64,000 nt of DNA from contig MU270042.1 of the NCBI GenBank assembly GCA_021432635.1, positions 121,577-185,576 on the forward strand. Direction: 5' to 3'. Shown one piece after another: positions 46,116 to 56,132 of this stretch (within the stretch, counting starts at the first letter, position 1; every line of letters starts with the position of its first letter). This DNA is from Thozetella sp. PMI_491 (Eukaryota > Ascomycota > Sordariomycetes > Chaetosphaeriales > Chaetosphaeriaceae). Made by a program: the position numbers and the translations under genes. The notes below the pieces were generated by a model. The model searched no databases, was not told the origin of the DNA, and was given only the letters and a program-made list of their open reading frames with translations.

Positions 46116-48118
46116 TCAGGCTATTTCCAGTGCCTGAATCTCTTGTGCCTTGTGTATGCTTTTCGAGCTAGCCTGGCGCCTTCTTGAGGTTCTTTTTGGT
46201 ACCCCTCCGGGTTGAGACGGTGCCTGTGGCTGGCTCTGCGATGACCGGTTACGCTTGTGGCCGGTCTGCCTTCCATCTGTAGACTTTGCCGACTTGATGG
46301 ACCTCCCACGCCCGGCCCCTAGCTGCGCCGGTCGACTGGGAGGCACGTTTGGCGATGGAATTACCACCGGGTTTGGCTGCGATGGCTGCATACTCCCATG
46401 CGTGGGCTGAGGATTTCCTTGTAAGAACGCCGTAGCTGCCGTTTTCGTCCAATCCATGGGAGTAGGTGCTGCCGAGTATGTCGATGTTGCTCCGTTTGCC
46501 TGGCTCGCCAGCAATGATACTTCCAGACCCGCTAAGGCGGCATTAGTCGTCGGGTTTTGCATGTTGAGCAGGTCGTAAGCCGTTGGACGCCGATCGATAT
46601 CGAAGGCGACCATAGATGCAAAGGGACGTGCTTGTTGGTGCCGGTTTAGACATGTCTGGAGGTACTCATACCACTGCTCCCACTCTCTAAATTCCACTCG
46701 CCTCTCGTTTTCGGGCTTGAGTTTCACCAAACACTCCACGACGGTCACGCCAAGTCCCCATATGTCTACCTTTGGCGTCTGCTCTCTGTTCTCCCGGACT
46801 TCGGGCGCCATGTACCATTCTGTTCCAACGATAGTATTTGTTGTATCGACGACCTTGGCGATCCCGAAGTCCGTCAAAAGGAACTCAGCGCCTCGGTAGA
46901 GGATATTCGCAGGCTTTATGTCTCGATGGATGATTGGCGGATCGCGAGTGTGGACGAAGTATAGCGCGGATAACATCTGCGACAGCATTATGTCGGTCAT
47001 GCCCAGCAGCGCCTCTGGTGCTACATTTCTAAGCTGCTGCAGCAAATCGTGGAGGTTACCTTCATAAATAGGCATGAAGATTTTAATGTCCTGTCCGATC
47101 TTGAATCCCTGGGTGTGTGTGTACGGCACGATGTGACGCTGATATAATTAGCGTGAGGCCAGCAGATCTATAACAGGGAGCTTACATGCTTCAATTCCTG
47201 GACCAAGTTCACCTCTTTTTCCACTCGTTTCCTGAAATCCCTCTCCGAATAGATCTTCCATTGAGGTACCTCTGCCTTGACGGCGACGATTTTGCAAGCG
47301 TGGTGCGCGCCGGTATACATGTCAACCACCCTGTGCACCTCACCTTGGCCCCCTCTTCCAAGCGGTCTGAGCTTCGTGATTTTGATCTCATCGTCCTCCT
47401 CAGGCTCAAGTGGGGTCCTGAACCGAGTATTATGGGGGTTGAAGGTGATCGTTGATGCAGACTTGTAGGTGGTTGTCAATCCTTGGGATTGGAGAGACTG
47501 CAAGCCTAGGGTGAAGATTCGCTGCAGGGTCCCTTCGATTGTCCGATCAGGGTCGGGTTGGCCCGCGAATGCCAACTTCTCTTTGGTGAGTGTCGCTTCA
47601 CCTTGACCATGCGTTCGTGGGATGAGGCGAAACTCGGCGTCACGCATTATGAAGATCCATTGGCGTTCGGCGGCAGGGCCTTTGGGGTCGGCATAGGGGT
47701 CAGGGCTGAGGACCACGACGCACTGCCGAGGGGTCTTCCATATCTGGGGAGCCCCCGGCCTCTCCGTTTTGTTGCCGTATTTGTCGGTCACGATGATAAT
47801 GTCGCAGAGTTCGGTGTCATTTTTCTCAGATATGTCGTGTAGGAGCAGCTCTCCGGTGTCTTTATTAAAGTCGAAGTAGCACTGGTCGTTTCTCGAGAAG
47901 CGTTTATTGAGAATTACATCGTTGTGTTCGCGCCGGCCGAAGCGTACGAGGTATGGTGGGCTTTTGGGCTGCTGGTCCAGTCCGATTCTCAAGACTGGCA
48001 CGTCTGAGTCGATGTGGGGGGCCCTGCGTACTCGGTCGCGGTTCGCGGGATCTTGAACGATCGCTGTGGCATATTTATTGTTTGGGACAAGGTAAAACAC
48101 CGTCCCTGGAGCGTCCAT
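46116..48118 (-). CDS. FHA-domain Ser/Thr protein kinase, 651 aa, two exons
   Basis: Exons are 48118-47186 and 47138-46116, joined by a 47-nt GT-AG intron, with ATG 48118. The FHA domain spans about residues 56-105 (YLVRFGRREHNDVIL, then SRNDQCYFDF), the phosphothreonine-binding fold. The kinase spans about 248-500: glycine loop GRGGQGEV, Lys in ACKIV, HRDIKPANIL, DFG in LLTDFGIAKV, an activation loop with VGTEWYMAPE, and DIWGLG. The intron falls just before HIVPY. A Pro/Ser-rich, basic tail (SRRRQASSKS) may direct nuclear entry. FHA kinases of the Rad53/CHK2 type act in DNA-damage signalling, but this arrangement looks like a divergent accessory family. It is divergently transcribed from a 683-aa charged protein. 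Confidence 0.85.
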
Positions 48119-48478
48119 CTTTGGGAAAGCATGTTTAAATGAGAAAAAGCCTCGAGCGGGCTGACCACGGGCCCAAGTGTATGTATCTATCTGGTGGCAT
48201 TAGACGAAGCGAGGGGAGGGGGCAGGAGGGGAAGTGAGGGGACTTGATTGGAAGAAGCTTAGCGCTGTGAAAGGATTGGCTGAGACGGAACATGGGGAAA
48301 GCAGGCAACCGTCGCCCGCGTTTTGCAGAAAAACTACCGAGCCAGAAAACAGTCCCTTGCTCATCAACATCCTTAATTATACCCTTCACCATCGTCCCAA
48401 CATACTTAATCTCGCCGGCCACGAGCCTTTGTACCATAATACATATCCTCAATCAATTCCTCCGTCATTGTCACTTCG
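48119..48478. promoter_or_regulatory. bidirectional intergenic region of FHA-kinase pair 1
   Basis: 360 bp between the two divergent ATGs. It holds a purine-rich block (gaggggagggggcaggaggg) and a CCAAT-type box (ttgattgg, about 48244). It likely serves both genes, which suggests coordinated expression. Confidence 0.5.
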
Positions 48479-50530
48479 ATGGCTCCACACACGCGCGCAA
48501 AGCGCAGACCCAACATCGCGTCAACAGCCGCCTCCAACGATGTATATCCTTCATCCAACGGCGACAACCTCAACGGCAACCACGAGCCCAAGAGTCTCGG
48601 TCACGAGACCGGTGATCCGAAAAGCCAGGAAACAGAGATACCGGCACCTTACTTGATCCCAGTGGAGGGTCCCGATGGGCGAATAATTGGGCGAATACCG
48701 TTACCCTCGCCCCCGCCAGAGCCATATGATCCCGAAACCTATGCTACTTGGTATCGGAAGCATTATGGCGAGGAGGCGTACGCAATGGTAGAGGGCGAGC
48801 AGATGCTAGTACCACAAACCTACGATCCTGATACGTACGATCTCGATGGCCGAATGCCATGGACGCCCGAACCGGAGCCATATGATCCCGAAACTTATGC
48901 GGCATGGGGTCGGAAGCGCTTTGGCGAAGAGTGGTACGAATTGCGAAAAACCATGCTTGAGGAAAGGAACATTTATCTTCAGTATGATGGGGTCTACAAG
49001 GAACGCCAGAAAGCCTTGCGGATAATGGAACACGAGGTCGAAAGGCGGCCGTTTGAGCCAGGACAAAGAGCTGGGCGGATGCGTGACGCAGGCTGGAAAC
49101 GATTGTGGTCTCGACTTTCGAAGGAGCTAGGCATCACCAGCAATTCCGCATCTCCAACGCCGTCAAAGGACAACGACGACAGCGACACCGACCTCAGCGG
49201 GTACAACACATACGCCCCAACCCCCGAGCCTCGCGAACCGACGCCTCTACCCGACGATCCATGGGAACGGTTGGAGTACGACCGAAGACGTTTCCACTGG
49301 GATGAGGAGCGGTATCACTTCGAGAGGGTCTTCCTCAAGGAGGCCCTCATCGACGGGGCCAGGACGCGACGTGAAGACGAGGACGGCGACAGGCAAGCCT
49401 GCGAGAAGCGCGAGGTAATGGAAAGCTTTCGCTACGTGGATCCCTCTCGGTTCTCCCTTGAACAGCGCCACTTTCAAGATCACATCGACCTCCCCAAGAA
49501 GGGCTGGACGCGGGAGGAGATTGTTGCCAAGTATGAAGCTGATGTGGCCCTGCATGAATGGCGAAAGAACAACCCTTCACCCAAACGATCTGGTGGTTTC
49601 GGCGAGGCAGAGACCCCGGAAGAGAAAGCCGCATCGGCTAGCTGGCGCCAGGAGTTCGATAACGCCTGGGTTCGCTTCTACGGATCGCACACCCCCAAAT
49701 TGCCGGAGCATACCGAGGACTACGGTGTAACGGAACTCTGGCGCAAAGGTACCCACGCTCGCGTCTCCCGCCAGCAACAGCGAGAGGCCCTGCTGTCTGA
49801 CGCCACGGGCGATGCTTCATCACGTGCAGAATCGTTGCAGAGGATTCAGGACGAAGAACGAAGAGACCGTGAGGCCCTAGAGAGGGCCGTTGAAAAGGCA
49901 GGAGAATTGACAGAAAAGGCAGAAAAAACGCGCCGCCTGCCGCCACCACAAACTCAGGAGGAAATGAATCATAGATTCCGTGTGTGGGATGAACTCGATG
50001 TACCTCTCAAGATCCAGAATGACCTGGCTCGCTTGTATGGTTTCGGCGAAAGACCTGCTGAGCGCGAAGCAGTGCCGCAGCCGCCAGCAACAGCGCCTCG
50101 ACCAGCGAAAGACACTTCTCACAAAACTCGCAGCGGTCGAATCAGTAAGCAAGCACCAACGCACGAGAAAGCCTCACCATCAGATCGAAGGTGTCGCGCT
50201 CCCGAACGTGACATGCCCGAGGGGCTCAGAGACAACACACGGACGGCACCCCAGCGTCAAAGGAGGCAACGCAAGACCTACGAGAAGGAGCGCTCAAGCC
50301 GAAGGCAAGCGGGGAAAGCACCTGAGTATGGGATGCTAGGAGGAGGTGAAACACGACCCTCCATACGACAGCCCTCGAACACACGCCGAACGAGTAGCTC
50401 AGGCCCTCGTAGCGGCAGGCTGTCTAAGAAGCCAACGGCTGCTAGGAACGTGAAACCCCAAGGGATTGTGAAGTCCAGGCAGACAGGGCCGGGCCGTCCA
50501 AAGAGGCCGGCGAAGGGATCGAAGGGCTGA
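48479..50530 (+). CDS. charged, Trp/Tyr-rich hypothetical protein, 683 aa (partner of FHA kinase 1)
   Basis: Single-exon ORF from ATG 48479. The N-terminus is basic (THRAKRRPN), then two copies of an EPYDPETYATWYRKHYGEE-type block (about residues 78-105 and 130-155) give an internal duplication. A long helical acidic/basic region follows (FHWDEERYHFERVF, then WTREEIVAKYEAD). The C-terminal 150 residues are Arg/Lys rich (GPGRPKRPAKG is AT-hook-like), suggesting DNA or chromatin binding. No enzyme signature is visible. It begins 360 bp from the divergent kinase. The combination suggests a kinase substrate or regulator, which is an inference from context. Confidence 0.75.
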   Translation: MAPHTRAKRRPNIASTAASNDVYPSSNGDNLNGNHEPKSLGHETGDPKSQETEIPAPYLIPVEGPDGRIIGRIPLPSPPPEPYDPETYATWYRKHYGEEAYAMVEGEQMLVPQTYDPDTYDLDGRMPWTPEPEPYDPETYAAWGRKRFGEEWYELRKTMLEERNIYLQYDGVYKERQKALRIMEHEVERRPFEPGQRAGRMRDAGWKRLWSRLSKELGITSNSASPTPSKDNDDSDTDLSGYNTYAPTPEPREPTPLPDDPWERLEYDRRRFHWDEERYHFERVFLKEALIDGARTRREDEDGDRQACEKREVMESFRYVDPSRFSLEQRHFQDHIDLPKKGWTREEIVAKYEADVALHEWRKNNPSPKRSGGFGEAETPEEKAASASWRQEFDNAWVRFYGSHTPKLPEHTEDYGVTELWRKGTHARVSRQQQREALLSDATGDASSRAESLQRIQDEERRDREALERAVEKAGELTEKAEKTRRLPPPQTQEEMNHRFRVWDELDVPLKIQNDLARLYGFGERPAEREAVPQPPATAPRPAKDTSHKTRSGRISKQAPTHEKASPSDRRCRAPERDMPEGLRDNTRTAPQRQRRQRKTYEKERSSRRQAGKAPEYGMLGGGETRPSIRQPSNTRRTSSSGPRSGRLSKKPTAARNVKPQGIVKSRQTGPGRPKRPAKGSKG

Positions 50531-52918
50531 GCACCATCAACACCAGAGTGGCAGAGCCGGGAATAGGGAGTGGGATGGCATGATCAACCTACAGCAGATC
50601 ATCCGACTTACGCTCCGGAACCCCGCAGACCTCTCCCCAGCTGACGGGCATCTCTGCGACCCCCCCGCTCACACTCCACCCCTCCCTCTCACCTCTGGCA
50701 GACCCTAAAAATCAACTTACCAACTACTGATCAAACGTTGTTCTCTCCTCCAACGGCCAGATCGCGCGCCAGCCAGCCACCCTCTCGATCCTTACCGAGA
50801 TCCGCCTGGACCCCTGGGTTAGTTCTGAGTTCTGAGCAGCCTCCCGCCCTCTCTCGTCGCGCCTCGTCGCGCCTCGCCGCACCTCCATCCCGGCCGGCGC
50901 CCTCCTGCCGTGGCCTTCACCCCGCCTTCACCCCGCTTCTGACACACCCAGGAGCCAAAGACGAGACATTTGCTGACACTGCCCTCCTGGCCAGATCGCA
51001 AAACCCCATCCACCGCGACGGCCCGACGGCGCGACAGCGCGACCACCCGCCCAACGCTCCCACGCCCGCCGCAGACAAGGACGCGAAGATGGAGCCCCCC
51101 GGTTCCCGCCCCCCCGGCAAGAACGGAAAGCTTCTGGGCAGCGAGAGCGGCTCCGGCGTAGGCATGCCCGCGCGCCGGCGGCCCCTCGGCGCCGTGACGC
51201 TCGATGTGAAGAGAATTGGTACCCCGTTTTGCGCGAGCCCTGGCAGCGGCTTCTCCAACATCCTCACCCACTAGAAGCAGGCCGACGACACCGCGGTACA
51301 GCGGCGGGGACAGGACCTGCTGCCTGAGGACATCAACTACGAGCAGCCGCTGTACGACCTCCGCGACAAGTTCGGTATCGGACGGCACGAGGCGCTCTCC
51401 GCGCAAGCCAGCGGTGGCGCCTATGACGAACCGATCCGCGAGGCCGGCACCTCCGCACCCTCCTGCTGCAGATCTACACGGGGACCGTCCACCTCCCAGG
51501 CTATGACCTGCCGGCCCTGAAGCTTGGCGTGATGGAGCTCGCCGCTGCCCGACCAGGCGCCGACGAGGCCACCGACGAAGCGGCTTACGCCATCCCCGGG
51601 GTGAGCAGCGCCAGCGCCATGGCCGAACCCCAGGAGGAAGTCCCAAGCCCGCAGGCGCGCTCGTCCACGACGCCCACCCCATCAACGCCCACCCTCCCAG
51701 CAGCCAGCAAGCGTCGCCCGGCCCTCCGTCGCCCAACCCTTCGTCGTCCGACCCTTGGTCGCCCCTTCGGCCCGCAGCAACAGCAGCGACGAGTACGTGC
51801 AGTTTCTAGGCAGCCGGCCGGCCAGCAGCGCCGGAGATGATAGTACCGCGCCAGACGCCATGGTCGACCGCCGCCACAACCCCACTCACTGGTGAGCAAC
51901 CCTGACTTGTCACGGAGCGACCTAATCCTGACAAAGTTGCCTAGATAGCGAAGAGAGAATTTTACACTGGGTGCGATGTGTGGTTGAGGAAGCGTGCAAA
52001 ACTGCCGAATTCGACGGCGACGAAACTGATTCCCAGCCATCGGAACGAGACCCGGCTGCACTTAGCCTGGATGTGCTTCGATACATGGGGATACATGTAC
52101 ATACACACTGTACATACCGATTGAAAAGTTCCAGCACAGCACAAAGTGTCTGTCCAGTGAACAGCACATCATCTACAACTACTACTTCCACGCCTTCAAA
52201 ATTATATCACATCCATCTCAACTCTTTTCTCTCTTAAATCATTTAATATTAAAGATAAAATATATAATGGATAACTGATGATAGAAACGGTTGGCAAGGG
52301 CAGTCATGGATTAATGCTAAAAGTATGTAGCTTTGCGCTAAGGTTGATACCGCAGGGGAATTGCGAACTCTATGTTGTCCAGGAACCTGGCTCCCATGTT
52401 GACGCGACCAGAACGTCAAGGGCGCGCGACAAGTATGCGACTGCACTCGCACCGTGCCTCGAGCTGGGCGCGACCGTGTCCATCCCTAGATGGTGTCTAG
52501 GATGGATAAGATCCAAGGAACCTCTGTCGTCTTCTGGCCAGCCGACATGGCAGGCCGTGACAATGCCGCAGTCCGGCCTGGCAGCCGGAAACGATTGGAT
52601 GTGCACGTGCCGTGACGCAGTGTGGCTTGCTCCCGGCTTGTACAACCTAGCAGAGCATCGCCACTGACACAAGCGTCGCTCCCGTGCAGCTCTCGGCATT
52701 CCATCTCTGTCAATCCAGCACGTCTCTCTTCGCACTTCTTTCAGTCAGAAGGGAGCACTGCGCAGTCAAAACACCCCTCCGAGCCCCTTACTGCAGACCG
52801 ACAGCCTTTGCCGAAGCCCTTTACCCCCGACGCCTGTGGCCCCCGCAGGATTAACCATCGCGAAGTTTCCACAAGCACCTCGGCATCGCAAACAGATACA
52901 ATCTTTACGCAAACGAAA
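50531..52918 (+). other. GC-rich stretch with only degenerate frames
   Basis: Both strands are open for hundreds of bases because of GC bias. I see no motif or intron that would pick one. A separate entry covers 51089-51840. Confidence 0.4.
51089..51840 (+). pseudogene. possible broken gene in GC-rich sequence
   Basis: From ATG 51089 a frame reads MEPPGSRPPGKNGKLLG and on to a stop at 51272-51274. In the same frame a folded-looking segment follows (LLPEDINYEQPLYDLRDKFGI), and then a shifted frame reads LLLQIYTGTVHLPGYDLPAL. This could be one gene with a stop and a frameshift. I do not recognise the family. GC bias alone could also open the frames. Confidence 0.2.
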
Positions 52919-53431
52919 ATGGCGGGCAAACGCCCTTCCAACCAAAAGCGAAAGCCAACGACCTCTTATATGTTCCCGTGGCTTCAAAGCGACATCTCGA
53001 AGGCAGTCTCTGCTGCTAACATTCGCTCGAGGTGGATCAACACAGAAAAAGACCGCAAAGATTCCAACAACGAATACTCGACCAACGTGATGGGTACGTT
53101 TACATGCAGCAACGTTGGCTGTCCTACACGTGGCTGGAGCAGCAAGACGGTGTCAATATTGATCAGGGGATATCCCGAGAATGGGTACAACGCCGTTATA
53201 TTCAACCAACGCTGCAAATCCTGCAATGAGCTCGGCAACCTGACACTTGACAAGGACTCGTATGTCGAACGAGTTGCGTACCGGCTTAAGAAGTGGGCAG
53301 GCGTTCGGATGGAGCAGCAACACTACGCCGGCAAGGCCGGCCGCCCACATATGCGTGAGCTATGCGAAGGTTGTAAGCGAGGTTATTGTCGAGCAGGAGG
53401 CACAGCTAGGACGACGAACTGTATGAACTGA
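52919..53431 (+). CDS. 3CxxC-type zinc-binding protein, 170 aa
   Basis: ORF from ATG 52919, preceded by a long in-frame but low-quality extension. Three CxxC-type pairs mark the fungal zf-3CxxC domain: FTCSNVGCPTRGW, RCKSCNELGNL and LCEGCKRGYCRAG, covering about residues 58-160. The conserved SSKTVSILIRGY and YNAVIFNQRCKSC blocks between them fit the family. Its exact role is unknown, but it is a zinc fold probably used for protein or nucleic-acid contact. The N-terminal 55 residues are basic. The 3' end is tandemly duplicated (see the next entry). The domain call is strong and the function is not known. Confidence 0.8.
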   Translation: MAGKRPSNQKRKPTTSYMFPWLQSDISKAVSAANIRSRWINTEKDRKDSNNEYSTNVMGTFTCSNVGCPTRGWSSKTVSILIRGYPENGYNAVIFNQRCKSCNELGNLTLDKDSYVERVAYRLKKWAGVRMEQQHYAGKAGRPHMRELCEGCKRGYCRAGGTARTTNCMN

Positions 53432-53613
53432 AGGTTGGGAAGGGGAATCTTCTCGACGTTATGGAACGAGGACAAGCGGAGGCTCAGTAAGTGAGGTTAT
53501 TGTCGGAAGGAGGCACAGCTGAGATGACGAGTTAGGATGACAAACTATATGAGCTGAAGGTTGCGAAGGGGGAATTTGCTCGACGTTATGGAAATGAACA
53601 TGGACAAGCGGAG
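53377..53613 (+). repeat. tandem duplication of the 3CxxC gene's 3' end
   Basis: The segment from gaggttattgtcgagcagga to acaagcggaggctcag repeats once more with substitutions and small indels, ending acaagcggaggttg near 53613. Unit about 110-125 bp. The second copy is non-coding. Confidence 0.75.
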
Positions 53614-53849
53614 GTTGTACGAAATTGTCAAGACAAATTTCCAATCAAGTGTGCGGAGCCTTTTCCTTAACCAACGCATTTGCCCGCATTCGTCAGTTCA
53701 CTCTGGTATTTGATAATTACTTGCGTTGCCTACTGAACCCCAGTAGGTCTTGGTTGTCCCAGCAAAGCCAATTCTCCGGTGATAAGATCTCCCTTCGCCG
53801 CGGCCAGTCTTATCAACCTCAAATCTACTATAAGCAAGTTATAAGCAGA

Positions 53850-54195
53850 AGATAGGGCTATGCTTTTGCCACCCTATCGAACTAAGTCTAGCCTTGTTAA
53901 TCAGCCTTAACTAGCTACTATTAATAGAATTCCAGGTATAGAGATAATGCCTTAGTTTAAGGAAAAACCTATAAAGACACTCTAGGTTATCTTCTATTTA
54001 AATAGGTAGGTAACAGTCTTAATCTTATTTAATACATACATACAAAAGATAAAATAATATCTTAAGGCTAGAGCTAAAGGGGTTAACAACAAAGGTCCCT
54101 CTAATAAATAAGAATGTATTCTCCCTCTACTGCCAGGACCTTCTCAATCCTCCAGCTGCTTGCCATAATAGCTACAGTATATAAACCCCTTATTA
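53850..54195. other. AT-rich, RIP-like tract
   Basis: Base composition drops sharply (taactagctac, aataatatcttaagg and similar) compared with the GC-rich genes on both sides. TpA-rich sequence of this type is what RIP-mutated repeats look like in ascomycetes. No coding element can be read in it. Confidence 0.5.
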
Positions 54196-54200
54196 CGTAG

Positions 54201-54436
54201 TAAACGCCTACTACAGCTTCCTTCTCCGGGGAACCAACATCAAGTACGAGTATGTCTCCGGGAACACGGACATCAGGGAGGACATTGAGCTAGTGGGCGA
54301 GATGCTGGCCCGTAGACAGATCCGAGGCGTCTTCACCGAGGTTAGCTTTGACGACGTGGATAAAGTGAGGGCCGAGAGCCAGAAGGCTGCCACTGGTAAG
54401 GGAGGCATCGGGAAGATAGTCTTTACCTTCCCTTAG
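54201..54436 (+). pseudogene. C-terminal fragment of a zinc-type alcohol dehydrogenase/quinone oxidoreductase
   Basis: About 75 residues in one frame (LLRGTNIKYEYVSGN, then an EDIELVGEML segment, ending KGGIGKIVFTFP and a stop) match the C-terminus of medium-chain NAD(P)H oxidoreductases. There is no upstream catalytic region, because AT-rich sequence replaces it. It is a relic of a host-type gene carried in or damaged with a repeat. Confidence 0.5.
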
Positions 54437-54949
54437 GAAGAGGACTTGGAAGGGAATGCTGGTCTGTTTTGAAAGGGGGAAGGCGGCTAATTCTGTAAAA
54501 GTTACCGCTTAGTTCTTACCAACTAGACTTTAGGGGATTATGAGAAGCAATATCGGGAGCAGCCTTATACTCTCTCTTAGAAACGGCAAACTATAAGACG
54601 ATGTCCCTGCTGCTGTATTAGGCTGGCATCTGGCGGCCTAATTTTTCGATCTAACAGTCTGCATATGTGTATTATCAGACCACACAGCAAAGGGTGCATT
54701 CGGATTTAGTAGGACAAGTACTGTAACACGTCCCCATTATAGTCGATATTGTGAATGTCCATGCTCTCAAACTGCATGTTGGTGTAGGGATACTCACTAC
54801 CTTGTCTGTGCGCACAAAAAGGGCATTATAGTGGCTGGTATAAAATGGATAATAGGGCCGATATCCACCAAATCCTGGCCATTTCCGTGCACTGCTGTGG
54901 CTAGGACTGAATAGTATACAGATTAGTCCACCAAGTACTAGCCACAGTA

Positions 54950-55045
54950 GTGGCTAGAATACAAAGCGGCTAGAAGTGGCTAGAATATAAAGTGGTTAGA
55001 ACAGAAAGTGGCTAGGACACAAAGTGGCTAGTACACAGATTGGTT
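54950..55045 (+). repeat. short tandem repeat (agtggctagaa-like, about 19 bp)
   Basis: About five imperfect copies of a gtggctag plus a/g-rich unit. Gene-free sequence continues to 56132 except for the palindromes described separately. Confidence 0.6.
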
Positions 55046-55967
55046 AGGTAGATAAAGGCGTTTTAGCCCCGCGGGGAAGCAGTGGACGCGTTTTGGTGCC
55101 TACCGGGAGCCAGGTGGTGTGGTGGGGCAACGTCGCGGCGAACAGCGACGAAGGGCCGCCAGAAACAGCGGCAAAGGGCCCGCGATGCACAACGCAGAGA
55201 GAGCCGGAATTCTCCATAAGACGTGTATTTACAAGAGACATCGCATCAAGCTAGAGAACTCAATGTCCTTGACGAGAACTAAAGCTCGGGCGATCTCTCG
55301 ATGCGGAATGCCCTCCTCTTCGGTATTGATCTCCGAATCAAGCTCGGCGACTTTGTCGGTTCTCTCCAGGGTGTCTACGATAATATACTATACTTAGGGG
55401 ACCGGTCTCCGGTCCTCGCGGCCAGGGACAAGTAGCTCTGAACAGCCTCCTGCGTATCACTGTCATAGCCATTCTTCTAGGCCAAGCCATTCACCTTGAA
55501 TTTGACGTATATTCTCACGGCCGCAGAGGGGCTTCTCCAGGGAGGCTTCTCCTTAGGGCATGTGTGCTTATGGATCACTTTCTGTAGAGAGAAATAGCCG
55601 CTGTGGGTGCATCAATTTGCGGACGAACGCCCGGAGTCTCCGGCGGATATCACGCGGGGCGTTACGCCGGTAAGGCCCGGCCAATCGCCCATCGAAGCCG
55701 ATCAGAACTAGCCCCGCGGCCGGACCGCACCACACGATTGGCACACCTTATGCAATGGAAGTGATAGAACTGACACCTAGAGGCTGTGCAGTGGCGCTTA
55801 GCGGTGGAGTTCTTGCCACTGGCAGTTGGCAGCCTTTTCTACTTCGGGGGTTTCATTTGCCTTCAGCACTAGAGCTACTTGCACGTACAATACGAATGAA
55901 TTGTTAGCGACAGTGGCAGACAAGACTTAAAATAGATAATTTGAGCCCCCTCCGCCGGGCGTGCTGG

Positions 55968-56063
55968 GGCTCCCTAATCATTAGGGAGCCACGGTCCTTT
56001 TTAATTAACAGCCCCACTGCTCCACCATCTGGTGGCTTCCATGGGTCCCTAATCATTAGGGAG
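55968..56063. repeat. paired palindromic elements (ctccctaatcattagggag)
   Basis: ggctccctaatcattagggag at 55968 and gtccctaatcattagggag at 56045 are near-perfect inverted repeats about 76 bp apart. A close relative (tcccctaaggattagggagg) occurs at about 492. They could be hairpin-forming MITE ends or binding sites. Confidence 0.6.
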
Positions 56064-56132
56064 TGAGCTCTATATCCACCTCTGCCCCCCCCCACCATCT
56101 GCGAATCCTTCTTTTCCTCAATTCATTTCACA

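Noticed and set aside
50819-51736. 305-aa minus-strand frame in GC-rich DNA
   Set aside because: Open only because of GC bias. It is Gly/Arg/Ala low complexity, overlaps open frames on the other strand, and has no domain or intron.
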